Below, piece by piece: positions 45,501 through 57,406 of a stretch of DNA of 64,000 bases. The notes under the pieces were generated by a model. That model was not told the DNA's origin, made no database searches, and worked only from the letters and a program-made list of their open reading frames with translations. Each line of letters starts with the position of its first letter. Within the stretch, counting starts at the first letter, position 1. Source of the DNA: Dermacentor variabilis. Lineage: Eukaryota > Arthropoda > Arachnida > Ixodida > Ixodidae. Made by a program: the position numbers and the translations under genes. The DNA lies in contig NW_027460346.1 of the NCBI RefSeq assembly GCF_050947875.1, positions 186,001-250,000 on the forward strand. The letters are read 5' to 3'.

Positions 45501-45937
45501 ATCTCTCGGACTGCTTTCTTGGGGATTTGTGTACGAGATTAGCCCCATTGGAAGGACAGCCAGCGCCACGCAGGACGAACGCGGCGGACGTGGAGCATAG
45601 TTTTACTCACACACGTCACGAATCACGTGGTCTTAGGAGCAGGCAACTGGCCAATAAATCCGCGTAAGGTGCCTCGGGGCACTGAGATTGCCAAAGTCTA
45701 GAACTTCGCTATGCAATGAGCGAGAAGAATAAGGGGGACCCGAAGGGTGCTGCTTTATGGCTCTCCATATATTTTTAGGGCTTATGTATAGGTAGGCGTA
45801 AATTTTTATGAAAGACGGCAAAGTTTTTGTGAAATATTGTTAATAAGAAAGGATAATAGTTGAAATCGACAGCTAATGATAGTAATAAGCCATGCATAAA
45901 CGTGCACATTGACGTTGGCGGTTATTGAAACACTTAC

Positions 45938-46059
45938 CCTTTATCTCGAGCAGCACAAGTGAGCTCGCCGCGCCGATGTCGTTCGAAGCGGTGCAGAAGT
46001 AGGTCCCTTCGTTTTCTGACGATATACGGCTGACGTGCAGAGGAAAATCGAAGCTTCCA
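45938..46059 (-). CDS. Ig-domain exon a (second half of an Ig domain)
   Basis: This 122-nt exon starts in phase 2 after TTCGCAG and ends in phase 1 at GTAAGT. It encodes GSFDFPLHVSRISSENEG, then TYFCTASNDIGAAS with the F-strand Tyr-x-Cys, ending LVLLEIK. The first half of this domain is not found upstream in the window. Entry in phase 2 differs from the phase-0 split of the other divided domains. A SINE ends only about 35 nt upstream of the acceptor. Confidence 0.75.
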
Positions 46060-46094
46060 CTGCGAAAAGTTATAGCAAACGATAAAAAAATCAT

Positions 46095-46325
46095 GTTCTG
46101 GAGGTTTTACGTGGCAAGAACATGATCTAATTATGAGACACACCGTAGTGGGGGGACTGCAGATTATTTTTCTGACCACATGGAGTTCTTTAACGTGCAC
46201 CCAATGCACGCCACACGGGCGTTTTCGCGTTTCGTCCCCTTCGAATTGCACGGCCGCCTGCAGGAGGGATTTGACCCCGCCACCTGTTGCTTAGCAGCGC
46301 GACGCCATAGTTGCTAATCCACTAG
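46095..46325 (-). repeat. tRNA-derived SINE, Ruka-like, copy 4
   Basis: The minus-strand head is at the right. The body has GTTCTTTAACGTGCAC and ACACGGGCGTTTTCGC. The B-box region is altered (GGGTCAAATCCC). The 3' end lies within about 35 nt of the acceptor of exon a, so the SINE forms part of that intron's 3' end. Confidence 0.75.
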
Positions 46326-47839
46326 AGCAGATAAGTAGACGATTGATTTCACAATGGACATATCTAACGCGGCAGAAGTTCATACGCAGCGTATCTTCAG
46401 GGCAGTCTAGATGCATTTTAACATAGTTATACGCGAATCTAGAGAGATGCCGTGTTCACAATGAAACTGCCGGAAACGAAAGCCTTTGGACTTTTCTAGC
46501 TGTCTTCGGTGATCTCGCCGAATAATTCCCGTACGGATTGCACAGGCAAGAGGCCGAGGTGCCCCAGCGGTGGAGAAACAGCAAAGATGCCGTGTTCACG
46601 CACGACGCGCAATAACAGCCACACATCGGAAGATGTGGGCACGGACGAGGTGGCTCACAGCACAAACCAACGCATACTAACATAACAGCAATAAAAGGGG
46701 GGGCTCTCGTTTAAAGAAGTAAAGATTACGCAGATGCAACGCGCATCTTGGAATCGATGTGACGCGGTTAATCAAATGCTATAAACTTGCCCTTTTCACT
46801 CCTGCGCCTTTGGCGCAAAGGAGGCTGGCGCGAGCGCATGCGCTGTCGCGCGCCCGTGCCATACGCTATGTGTGACACACGCGGCGACAATAATCTCGAA
46901 CAGCTGGTTGGTGCCTGAGTGATGGAAGTTTACTTGCGATTGTAAGCCCTAATGCTTACAGTACCGTGCTGCTGTGCGGTGGGACGGAGCTCGAACTGAC
47001 CACCGAAGACGTAATTCAGTATTCTTTTTTTTTCTTTAAGCATGGACTGTTCGGCAAGAGAGCCGCTGCACCCAAGGGCCACTGTCGGGAAAGTCCTGGA
47101 AGTGTTCGCAGAGAAACATTCGCTTTAATATAAGCGTAGGGGGTGAAGAACGTAAAGGGAGGCCGACGAGGAGAAGCTATACAAGCACGCTCATTCGCAG
47201 TTGCGAATCGGAATTCGGTCAAGTTTTTTTTTTCAAAGTATAGAATGGTTGCCGTGTTACTTATATTAAGGGTCACCAAGGGTCCAGTCGACGAGTTGAG
47301 CAGAACAATACCAGAGCTTGTACGTGTGCGGCACAAGGATCAACAGAAGTTGAACAACGCGAAACAAGCCTGATAGAGGAAGAAAACGCGCGCACATTTA
47401 TTTTGTGTTGTTTGTCCTCGGACATTGAAGCAAGTTGGTTCAATGTGAATTTGATACAAATGTCAGATCTGTTTAGTTCAAAACGATCTGTTTTAGGAGA
47501 GGGAACAGCAAGTTGGTAAGGGACATTTATGTAGAAATATTTTGTCCCTATATGCCGGCTACATTGAGCGCCATTTCTGTCGTGGCATTAAAGCATTACC
47601 TTCGTGTTTTCCCTCGTGTCTTTGATGTCATTTCGGGCTGGTACAGCGGGCTGTTAGTCTTTCTCGTTGTTTATGTACGGGTCCTCGGGCAACGATACTA
47701 TGGTAATGCTCAACGGCAATGCTTTGATGTCACAGTCCTTTGAAAACATGTTCTTTTTTTTGCATTCAGTAGTGCTGCGTCAATACTGTCACTGTCATAA
47801 CGCAAATGTTTCTAAACATTTATTGAACTATTTATACAT
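46326..47839. other. intergenic or intronic, nothing recognised
   Basis: No credible Ig exon in either strand, which leaves the first half of exon a's domain unexplained. Short frames only. Confidence 0.4.
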
Positions 47840-47927
47840 CTGCGAGGAGGAAGAGGAGGTGGAATGAACGTTTATTGTGAGAAACAGCGGGAAAGTGTTC
47901 TTTCTTCGCCCTAGGTGGGCGACTCTC

Positions 47928-48740
47928 TTAGTCCAGAAAGCCGTTGGCTAATGCCGCAGCCCGGGCCTGGTCCACCAGACTTCGCTTATCTTCCAGGCTC
48001 TGTGCCTTTAACATTGCCTCCCACGTTTCTTCGATGGCTTGTAGCGGTTCTGAGGCATCATCTTGACTGTTTTTCTCGTGGTGTGGGCACACCGTGTGTT
48101 GGAGGGTGTCTGGTACATCACAATATCGGCATATGTATAAGAATTTGTTGGGGTGCATCCGGTGCGTGATAATTCCATGGACATACGTATTCGTTTGCAG
48201 TCTGCGGAGAGCGGTGGCTTCCTCCTTGCTTAATTTTGGATGTGTTAGAGCATAATGTCTTCTGTCAAATCGGTAATGTTTCAATATTACGGCGTAGTTC
48301 ATGGGAGTGTTCTCCACCCTCATCGCTTTCCGGAGACCGTGCGGCAGGAAATCCCGGCTGGTATGCTCTCGGGCGACAGCATGTGCCGCTTCGTTTCCTG
48401 CCAGGTGTTCGTGGCCCGGGGTCCATGCGACGTAGGTGTCTGGTAGTTCTTAGCGTCTTGTTATCTCTTTTAGAATCTTCACTGCTGCGGTAGAAATTCG
48501 GCATCTTTGTAGGTTTCTACATGCTGTTAGCGAGTCGCTCAAGATGACTGCTGTGTCTTGTGGCGATGCCGAGGACGATGGCCACTTCCTCCGCGTTTCT
48601 GGATTTCCGGCCGGTATGGTGACCGCGACTAGTTCATTTTCTTGGTTATTGGTCATGGTAATTGCGTGTGTTCTTGTACCTGGCTATTTTTCCGCATCTG
48701 TGTATACCGCGTTGGGGTTCCTTGAGTATTTCTTGCTAAT
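47928..48740 (-). pseudogene. LINE RNase H and C-terminal Cys/His region
   Basis: RNase H shows AVYTDAEK (first Asp), then ILSDSLTACRNL (third Asp region). The tail shows ALRRLQTNTYVHG and ICRYCDVPDTLQHTVC with Cys-x-x-Cys, His and Cys. Stops interrupt the frame near 48450 and 48330. The C-terminus ends ALANGFLD. Confidence 0.78.
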
Positions 48741-48968
48741 CGCTGTAACTCTTGCTTGTCTTCTGTCTTTCTGGTATGTTGCATGCATGTTGCGAGGTAT
48801 TGGAGAGATTGAGATAGAGTCACGAAGAAGTGGCGGCGATCGGGTTTTCCCGTCTGAGTCTGATATTTAGTTTTCGCTGTATGCGTGTTTGTGAAGTAGT
48901 GCTCTGCCTGTTTGAGTCAGCTTAAGGCGTTTTAGCTGGCTGGCTCTGTGCGGTTCACTGATTTCTTC

Positions 48969-50342
48969 TCAGGTGTTGTAGAGGCCAAGCTTGAAGAGTG
49001 TCGTGGTTGAGGTCTTACTGGGAAGTCCTAGTGCGCTCTTGATTGCTTGTCTGATGACGATGTTGAGTTTTTCAATTTTAGCTTTCTTGAGGAGTAGATA
49101 CGGGGTGCCACATGTGATCCGGCTTATAAGGAGTGCTTGGATTATTTGAACGGTTTCTTGTTCTTTAAGTCGTCTTCTTTGGGTGGTTCTACTCCGAACG
49201 AGATGGGTTACTTGTGTTAGGGTCTTCTGAAGCTTCGGAAGTGTAGCTGCGCCAGAACCATCTTTAGATATTGTGAGGCCAAGGACGCGGAGCGAGCCAA
49301 CTTGAGCGATATCGTTTCCATTGAGTCTGACGCTGGGACCTGGGGCGACGTAGGCTGGTGGTCTTCCCCGGGTCCTTGCCTTCAGTATAAGAAGCTCTGA
49401 TTTTTCGGGGGCGCACTGGAGACTGCATCCTGAGAGGTACTGTTCTATCTGATCGATTGCCTTTTGGAGGGTAGTTTGCTGTTGGCCAGTTGTGGGCGCT
49501 TTTGTCCACAACGTTATATCGTCGGCGTATATTGCATGGCTTAAACCTTCGATGCCATCGAGCTGTTGCGGGAGCTTAATCATGGCGAGATTGAACAGCA
49601 GAGTTGAAATGACTGACCCTTATGGAATTCCTTTGTTGGGCATTTCGAACTTGACGCTTCGGATGTTGCCGATACCCACCGTAGCCGGGCGATCTTTGAC
49701 AACGTCCTGCACGTATTGGTGGGTCCGGATTCCGCAGTTTGTGTCTTGGAGATTCTGGAGGATCGCTTCATGATTCACGTTATCGAAGGCTCCTTTTACA
49801 TCTATTGCTAAAACAGACAACTTTTGGGGGAGTTCTAAGTAGTCCAAGAGTTCTTCCTTGAGCTGTAGGAGTATACCTTGTTCTGAGAGGAGCTGTCAGA
49901 AGCCAAATATTGTGTCAGGCATGAGTCCTGAATCTTCTAGGTATTTGGTGAGGCGATCGTGAACCATGTGTCCGAGAAGCTTCCCAGCGCAGGAAGTAAG
50001 GGAGATGGGCCGTAGGTTACTTATGTGTAGTGGCTTGTTGGTTTTTGAGATCATAATGACTTCTGTGTGCTTCCATGCTGCCGGGAGCTCGCCTTTTTCC
50101 CAGCAGTTATTCATGTAGTCGAGGAGTTCATTTAGGGCCTTGTGTGGGAAGTTTCGTAGGATCTTGTTGGTCACCTTGTTATTTCCTGGCGATGTGTTAC
50201 GGGCCAATTTGGCAAGGGCGTCGTGGAGTTCAGGAAGCTTGAAAAGGCTGTCGAGGGTGAGGTTTGGTTCGCCTTTGTACAATCTGGGATCGGTGACCTT
50301 GGGGGCATTGTCTCCGACAAGTTTACATTTGATTTCTTCCAA
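48969..50342 (-). pseudogene. LINE reverse transcriptase (one frame, stops only)
   Basis: One continuous frame: NLRPISLTSCAGKLLGHM, IDVKGAFDNVNHEAIL, KGIP-stop-GSVIS, and AIYADDITLW with intact catalytic Asp pair. Stops lie at 49896-49898 (likely a former Arg codon), 49620-49622 (the Gln of GIPQGS) and 48969-48971. The damage is point mutation, not indels, so it decayed after inserting as a mostly complete copy. Confidence 0.85.
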
Positions 50343-50760
50343 AATTTGTTTCTCAGTTCCTGGATGGGAGTGAATGATTTTCTTGAGGTCATGTCTTAGT
50401 TAGGTCTTGGTTTTGGTAGTAGCTAGAAGGGCTCCCAGTATATGCAAGGTCTTCTTCGTACTGAGTGTGCCTTGAATTTGGTCGCACAGCTTATGCCAGT
50501 TCTGACTGCTGAGTTGATCTCTGTATTCTTCTGCTTGTTTTGTTATGTGGGTGATCCGTTTCTGCAGTTTGCCGGTAAAGTTTCATCTTTTTCCACCGCC
50601 TCAGTAGTCCGCTTCTGGCATCCCAAAGATGTAGGAGGTGAGAGTCTACGGCCGGCATGTCCAATGTGAGTTGGATGACTTTAGTGTGCTTCTCTGCCGT
50701 CTTGGCCACTTCAGTGAACCACTCTTGAATATTTTCGATGTTTTCTTCTAAATCATGTTC

Positions 50761-51480
50761 TCAGAAGACCTTCCAGTCTGTCAGCCTTGCCGTTCCGGTT
50801 TTGCGCGGCTTCTTATGGTGTATGATTTCAAGCTGGAGGATGTGGTGATGGCTTCCGAGATTTCCTTCCAGTCGGGTCCATTCGGCCTCGGATATTCCTA
50901 TTGTAAAGGTGAGGTCGGCATTTGTATTCCTGGACACACTGTTGCCTATTCGAGTCGTTAGTTTACAATCATTCCAGAGGGTGAAGTGATCCTGTTGCGC
51001 CGAATCTATGAACTCGCGCTCCTTTCTTGGTCTTGTGCTGGTAACCCTATGATGTGTGGGGGGCATTAAAATGCCCATTATTACGAGTTTATGGCCTTTA
51101 GATAGTCTTCTGTCTTGCGTGATGAAGTTTACAAAGTCGGATAATGGATCCCTGGGTAGACTATATAAGCATAGGACGTATAGTCTTTGGTGTGTCTTCT
51201 TCTCAGCTAGCACTTCCACTAGGGTGTGTTCCACGGTTGTTGCTTGGATTGTGTAATCTTGCGTGGTGAGATTTTTCTTCGTCAGGATGGCTGTTCTCTG
51301 AGATCCGGTGTGTGCATCGTACCCCTGTATGCGCAGCTTGGTGTGACAGGTTTCTTAGATAGCGATGATATCTGGTTGTTCCTGTTTGGTCAGTTCCTGG
51401 AGGTTTGTTCTTTTGGTTCACGCCAGTCCCGCTCACGGTGCTAGCATCCGAAGCGTTAACCATTGCTTTGCGGAGTGGCG
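50761..51480 (-). pseudogene. LINE endonuclease domain (damaged)
   Basis: Readable parts are RTAILTKKNLTTQDY, HTLVEVLAEKKTHQRLYVL, LVIMGILMPPTH (the GDFN motif is lost) and EGNLGSHHHILQL (the usual SDHxxL is SHHHIL). The region spans two frames near 51234. Catalytic Asp and Asn are gone, so no nicking activity is expected. Confidence 0.65.
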
Positions 51481-51639
51481 GCTGTTGAGTTTGATTTCTA
51501 CGTTGGCCAGCTTATCTTCCACCCCCTTCTTTTACTTGTGCTTGCTCTTTCCTAGCTTTCCTACCCGCTTCACTAGCTTCTCGTTCTCCTCTACAAGGTC
51601 AAGTCACAACCTAGCATAGACAAATTCTACAGATAAAAG

Positions 51640-52800
51640 CCATCACAGCTGCCTCGACTGCCTAATCAAACCACGTTTCTTTCTGCGAGTAGGGAAGCTT
51701 GCACTCCAAAAAACGCACGCTTGGGCTCCTGTTACCAACCATTATCTTTACTAGCAAGGCGTCCTACAAAAATAACCCTACTTGTACAATTATTGGTTAC
51801 CTACCTCTACTTTACAAAAGAAGACCAGCAAATTAAAAGCATGAAAAATATAGATTGCTCGTTAAATTTAACACTTCTCAAAAAATCAAATAAAGAACTT
51901 ATCCCTTTGCGCGCTCTTCCTGCTGCGCTGAGAAGGGAGTTCCGTCTGTTCTCTTCGGCGTCAGTAGAGAATGACGTCGACCAGTTGTCGCTCCGGTAGC
52001 CGCGGCTTATGTCGCTAAGCAAACTTCAGCGTAAGTTTTATGATGAGTAAAAAGGATTGAATGACTCTGGTAGCGGTTTACAAATATCTCCGACCTCGAA
52101 ATACTTTTTTTCTGGACAAACAGCCCACTCAGTTCAACAAGCACGAAATGAAATCGCAATCTTTGAAAGCGGAGCAAAGGCGGAGGTTTCACTTTTCTTA
52201 ACAGCTTACCGCGGTCTTGTGAATAATTATGGTGAAATAAGACTCCGTCTGGACCAAGTTATTTACACTTGGTGAGAGTAGAGCGACAATTGCAGAAAAA
52301 GACAGACACATGACTCACTATAGGCAGTGATTGTCTTGCGTTCTCGAGTATGCGCTGTGTTCTCACCAAGTTTGGCATAATATATACAGCAAATTGTGTA
52401 AGTGTGCTCGAAGCGCAAGACATCTTTCTCGTACTATAAAACGCCAACAACATGTCTAATAGAGCTGACCACGACGGAAAACTAAGGTTTCTCAGTGAAA
52501 GTAACTTTAATTCATGCAACCGGCAGTTCTCCTAGGCATATAGTTGTCGGGCCATCTGTGACAAGTCTAGACGCTAGCATAGAGAAAGAAAGTCTACATG
52601 GGGGGACACTCGGCGAAAACTGTCAATAGGAAACACGTCACGCCTAGTGTTCGCCCCATCCGTTAGCTAACGCGAGCATCGAAAAAAATATGTGAAATGA
52701 ACTTACAATGTTTTTTTTTATTTTTCCCACTAAAAATAAAAATGTTTTGCGCTTAATACAAGTTAGAGACTTTGCGACTTATTTTTATTGCGTTACCTAG
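51640..52800. other. intergenic, nothing recognised
   Basis: AT-rich sequence between two LINE insertions. No feature was supported. Confidence 0.4.
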
Positions 52801-52869
52801 CGACAAGTCAGTGACGCGCCAAATGCATGCGCCATGCGGCAGACAGGCCACTGAAGCGAGAAAGGCCGG

Positions 52870-53577
52870 CTGCACATGTGAGCGCTCGGTTCGACGGTCA
52901 AAGCATACCTTATGTCAGGACGCACCAATTCTTAGGCGCAATCATCGATCATGACCTCTGCTGGCGTTCTAATGTGGCCTACCTAAAGAAGCGCCTGACG
53001 GATGTTTCTAATGTGTTCAAGTTTCTTGGAGGAAAAGCCTGGGGTACGTCAGTACATGCAATGATGCAACAATAAACTATACAGGACGCTCTTTCTTGGG
53101 TATTTGCGATAGAGCTAGCCTGTTCTGACCAACACCTGCAGAACTACTATCCGTACACTCGAAAGTGTCCAGGCCCAGGAACTTAGAGTGTGTCTTGGAT
53201 TGCCGCGGTGCTCGTCAACAGCTGAAACAATTGCGATTGTACATGATTTCCCAACCAAGACCCATATAGTCATGGAAGTGCTCAGAGCACACGTGAGACA
53301 CCTTGCTCGAGCCCCTGCCCATCATCTAGCCTCGCTGCCAGAGGATCGACCACGTGCCTCCTTTTGTCAGACAGTCCTGATCTATCGTGCATACCTACCA
53401 TCATGTTACACAGCTCAAGCGAGAGTTCCGTTTCCCCCATGGTGCTCGACAAAAAAAAGTTCGGTTAATGGTACCAGAAATACGAACAAAAGCCCAACTC
53501 TTGTCTCTAGCACTCAAGCAGCTTTCACTGTTCTTGCTATACGAGACATACAACGAGCATCATCATCTATATCCTGA
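52870..53577 (+). pseudogene. LINE reverse transcriptase thumb region
   Basis: Readable parts are YVRTHQFLGAIIDHDLCW, VFKFLGGKAWG, then after a stop and frame change RTLESVQAQELRVCLGLPRC and MEVLRAHVRHLA. The RTLESVQA-LGLP phrase is shared with 35047-35352. The polymerase core is absent. Confidence 0.75.
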
Positions 53578-54427
53578 CGCTTCAGCCACGGTGAATGGGT
53601 CTGCAGGATCGGTGATCTTTCCTGCAAAAACCTCCACCATAAAGATTCGACTATGTCACCAGACTACATCGAATGCAGCGGAGCTCGGTGCTATTCGTTG
53701 TGCACTTCGTGTAATTTTTGATGAACTATGCAAGAAATAGAGCGTGTTCAGTGCCTCCAAGGCTGCTCTTCATTGTTTGGTTTCTGCATTACGCCGCGGA
53801 CACCACGTACAACTGCTTCCAGAAATCACACTGCTGCTTCACCACCTAGTCGAGCAAGCACACGACATCACGTTACTGTGGTTCCCAAGCCACTGTGGCA
53901 TAATGGGCAATGATTATACCGATGCAGCAGCACGATCTGCAAATGAGGAGGGCTTGCAAGACTACATTCCATTCTCAAGAACAGACGCAGCAATGAAAAT
54001 TGATGTGCTTGCAAACATAAGATCTTCATGGAACACACCAAGCTTGAAGCACACACGTCTACACCGACTGGACCCATCCCTTCTACGTCGACCTCCATCT
54101 GGACACTCTCGACTCGAGACCGCAATACTTTGCCGACTGTGGCTTGGTGTCGCTTTCACAAGATCTTTCCCCTTCCGAGTCGGTATGGACGAGAGCGCGG
54201 CTTGCAGTCACTGCGGCGGCAAGGAGACTATAGAACGCGTACTTTGCCACTGTCCTCGACACAGCGCACACCGGCTGACACTAGAGGCCGCGTTGGCATG
54301 GCTTGACGAAAGACCACTTTCAGAAGAGACAGCCTTGGAATGCCGACATGAACTGTCGTCGCACCGAAAGTCGGTCAAGGCTTTGTTGACCTTTTTACGT
54401 GGCAGTGGCCTATTAGAAAGACTATAA
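53560..54427 (+). pseudogene. LINE RNase H and C-terminal region (catalytic Asp lost)
   Basis: YPDASATVNG (first Asp), SNAAELGAIRCAL (Glu), then a stop and VFSASKAAL, where the usual SDSKAAL has Ala instead of the catalytic Asp. Then LLWFPSHCGIMGNDYTDAA, CRLWLGVAFTRS and CSHCGGKETIERVLCHC. It ends at a natural stop at 54425-54427. Confidence 0.8.
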
Positions 54428-54935
54428 TGATCTCATCCCATCCCGCCCCTTTTCTTTCTTTTTTTTCACGCTTTTATTTTTGTCACCGCTCTTCTTTCCG
54501 TCTTTACTTCCCCTTTCCCTTCCCCTAGTGCAGGGTACCAAACCGGAGGTTTTGGTTAACCTGGTTAACCTCCCTGCCTTTCTCTGGTTTGAATCTCTCT
54601 CTCTCTCTCTCTCGTCTGTTCGGTGACCTGTCTGTCTTTTTTGGATGTAGCCTGGTTTCTTTGGCTCCCGGCGTATTCTGCGTTCTTTCTCCACTTCGAC
54701 ACGTCACCACTGCACTATTGGACTAGGAAAATGTGAGAAATTTTGTTTCAAAGTCGTCTGTGCTGCATTTCAAGCAATTTAGACCTATACCGCACGGCAC
54801 TGAACCTTGTGACGCAGTTAGCGAAAACCAGCTCGGCCGTTGTGGCCAGTTAGTTAGGCGTTAACTGAATCTTTCTGGGACGTGTTTGTGGCGCTTTCCC
54901 TGACCCCCAACATTAATGGAACTTATTTCGGTACC

Positions 54936-55424
54936 TTTAGGGTGCGCTCGCCGCACCTGGCGCTGACGCAGTTAGCGAAACGCAGCTCTACCGTGGTGAC
55001 GCAGTTAGTTTCGCGTGTACCGAATCTTACTGGACAAGTTTGTGGCGATTTTTATGTCCCCCCCCCCTCCACCATAACCAAATAGACCTTCTGTCGGTAC
55101 TCACGCTCGTCGAGAACGCGAAGAGTGATTTCCAAGAATGATAACACGGGAGTGTTGCTTGCGCCGGCAGAACGTGTAATAGGTAACGCCCAAGAGGTCT
55201 CAAACCAGGCACTCGTTACTCGAAAATTCCGTCTTCCGAATTACTGAAAACAGGCTTTGCGCCTGGGCATTTGTCTTGAGTGCGAGTAGAAGGAATTCTG
55301 CGATCGTCTAACATGGTCTAGTTGAGAGCGTGTTGTGGCCACCTCTGTGTATACGTAGCGTACTATCGTGTCGGTTGAAGCCAAGTTCTTTTGGAAACGT
55401 GCAGTCGCCTGTGTACTTATGCTC
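54936..55424. repeat. dispersed repeat R, copy 2, left part
   Basis: Aligns with 20998-21270 and 25161-25345. It has no LINE at the position where copy 1 is split, and so documents the pre-insertion sequence (near 55210-55220). A partial duplication of the left edge lies upstream at 54800-54935. Confidence 0.75.
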
Positions 55425-55448
55425 TTAAATGGACTCTAAAGGTTAATA

Positions 55449-56186
55449 TTAAGAGGAAGCTTTAGCTCGGGCTCAACTCCGACGCGGCCTATTCAAATAC
55501 ATGTAAAACGCAAAAACGATTTTCTGAGATAATCACTGGACTGATTTTGATGAAATTTGTTGTATTTGAGAGAGAAAGTTAAATACTAGTGACTGTTGGA
55601 AGCGGAATTCCGAGTTAGGGCCTACATTTTCTTAAAAAAAGTTTCGAAAATTCATGAAGTTTGAAAAAAATGGAAGCACGAGGTTTAAAAATTCATAGCT
55701 CTGCACGAAAAACAGATATCGCGGTTCTGTGAACGGCATCCATTAGATCATTCAAGGCGGACAAATTCAAATTCGATATGTTGCTTTACATCTTAGGTGA
55801 ATTTGTTACGTCGGTTACAAGGGTTCTGCAAAAGTTGTATTTTCCTAATACTAAATTTTTTCATATTCATGTGTAGCATACCAATTTTGTCCGCTTTAGA
55901 TATACTATTAGATACAATTCACAGAATTGTATTATCATTTTTCCTTGTTGAATTACAGAGTTGTAAACTTGATAGTTTCGTTTTGGAAAATTTTCGATTT
56001 TTGCCAATTTTTAATAAAATATTCACGACCTGACTCGAAATTTCGAAACGAACAGTCACTAGATTTTAAGTTTTTCTTTTAAATGCAACAAACCTCGTCA
56101 AATTTGGTGTAGTTCTGGCCGAGAAAAACGAATTCTCCTTTTACATGTATTTAGATAGGAGCACCCGAGCAAAAGCTTCCTCTTAA
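55449..56186 (+). mobile_element. GAGGAAGC inverted-repeat element, copy C (complete, nested)
   Basis: TTAA at 55449-55452 and 56183-56186 flanks a 730-bp element. The ends are GAGGAAGCTTTAGCTCGGG and, inverted, GAGGAAGCTTTTGCTCGGG. It has no coding capacity. It is the most complete of three copies (others at 29976 and 31659). It lies 24 bp inside the left end of the outer element, so it inserted second. Confidence 0.82.
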
Positions 56187-56331
56187 GTCAACGTGGACTG
56201 TTGAATTACCCTCCCAGAAACATTGAAACGCTTGTTTCGTGCGAAGAAGAGACTTATTTTAAGAGAAAATGCGTTCTGAAGCGTCCGCGTACCTCTAGCG
56301 TAGTTCAAATCACCTGCCCTCCGATCGGGAA

Positions 56332-56700
56332 GTGGTGACGTCATGGTCTCATAGTGACGTTGCGCCGTCAGTGAGTAAAACGGCGCCCGCAGACGGCGCT
56401 ACGGCTTTTCTGCGCAAAACGCAAAAGCGCGGCCAGAAACAGAGCCAAGACAGAGCCGACAACAGCGCGAAAGCGGAACTATGGTGGCTAGCGGAAGGGA
56501 AAGCGCGCGACGATAAGCTGGTTCTTCATTTTATGACGCCAACTTCGACGCTCGTTGCAATGGACGACCCTGACAACGACGGATTGGCTCGCGATGCTGG
56601 GCTCGACTTCAGTGATTTAAGCACTGGTGAACGTGACTTGCTGCTGAAGGCTCGCGCTGCCGGCGTCGTTGCGTACTACTCCGACGGCGGCCTGTTTTGA
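56332..56700 (+). other. 122-codon open frame inside the outer TTAA element
   Basis: The frame starts at ATG and contains DLSTGERDLLLKARAAG and VVAYYSDGGLF before a stop. I do not recognise a family. The segment is GC-rich and could be a remnant of a captured or transposase-linked gene. No catalytic residues or zinc-finger pattern are visible. Confidence 0.25.
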
Positions 56701-57406
56701 AAGCAGGCCGTCGACTTCGGTAAGTCGGCGTTGAACTCGTAATCCTCAGGACGAAAGTGCAACGAGCACACTAGGTGATTTTCCGGCTCTTTGCCTGCGC
56801 GCTGTGGCAGAGGTACGGTGCTTTACCACTTCGAACGGAGAGGTTCACTCGTTGGCACACAGTGATAAATAACATTGGATTCGCCCCTGCAACTGCCCTT
56901 GGCCAAGTTCCGCGGAACGTTTGCGCATCCCACATCACATGGATGTGGCATTCTCGCTGCTTGTTCCAAATGCAAGTTTCGCGAGTCAGCAGTACCACCG
57001 CAGCACGACGCGATAACGAAACACCTGAAACTCCAAAGTGCGCGCGGCGCAAAGTCGAGCGAAAACGAAACCTCTCCATCACCCATACTACTCAAGGGTA
57101 ACGTCAAAATGTTATTTTTTTCTTAGAATCGAATAGAAGTAGACAAGTATCATTTTCTTACGTCTTATAATCTAACGAAATTATCTTTTTAATACGAGTA
57201 GTTGAGTACTAGTGACAAATTATGATAAGGAGTTCCTTCGTCATCGGGCGAGTACCGCAATGTCGGTGGCGAGTCTCAAATCGTGTCATGCCTGAATTTC
57301 TCGGTTACTAAAGCTTTGTTTGCGATTACACTGACGTCTTAGACGTTCTAGAGCGTTGCTTTATTACTTTAACTTGACTTCATAGTAACCTTTAGTGTCC
57401 CTTTAA

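Larger units (their letters stand above)
47840..51620 (-). mobile_element. second I-like LINE with RNase H
   Basis: About 3.8 kb on the minus strand. The 3' end near 47840 ends with CTCCTCTTCCTCCTCGC after an AATAAA, similar in style to the LINE at 33515. Order: endonuclease, reverse transcriptase, RNase H, Cys/His tail. ORF1 is not visible. It is a different family from the one at 33515, judging from the C-terminal sequence. Confidence 0.78.
52860..54720 (+). mobile_element. I-like LINE, 5'-truncated, plus strand
   Basis: It starts within the C-terminal part of the reverse transcriptase and runs through RNase H, the Cys/His tail and a pyrimidine-rich 3' untranslated region with a CT run at about 54595-54613. 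The protein phrases match the LINEs at 29150 and 33515, so they are the same family or a close one. The orientation is opposite to them. Confidence 0.75.
55425..57406. mobile_element. TTAA-flanked non-autonomous element, host of a nested element
   Basis: TTAA occurs at 55425-55428 and 57403-57406. The enclosed element (55429-57402) has terminal inverted repeats: ATGGACTCTAAAGGTTA at the left, and AGGGACACTAAAGGTTA read inward at the right. If the inner insertion (55453-56186) is removed, the match extends to 29 bp with 4 mismatches. The paralogous repeat at 25345 has a single TTAA, the unoccupied site. TTAA duplication is a piggyBac trait, but the termini are not the classical ones. Confidence 0.8.

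Noticed and set aside
45387..45569. Functional tRNA gene at the tRNA-like head
   Set aside because: The anticodon stem does not pair well and the T-arm has a mismatch. A SINE head or pseudogene is more likely.
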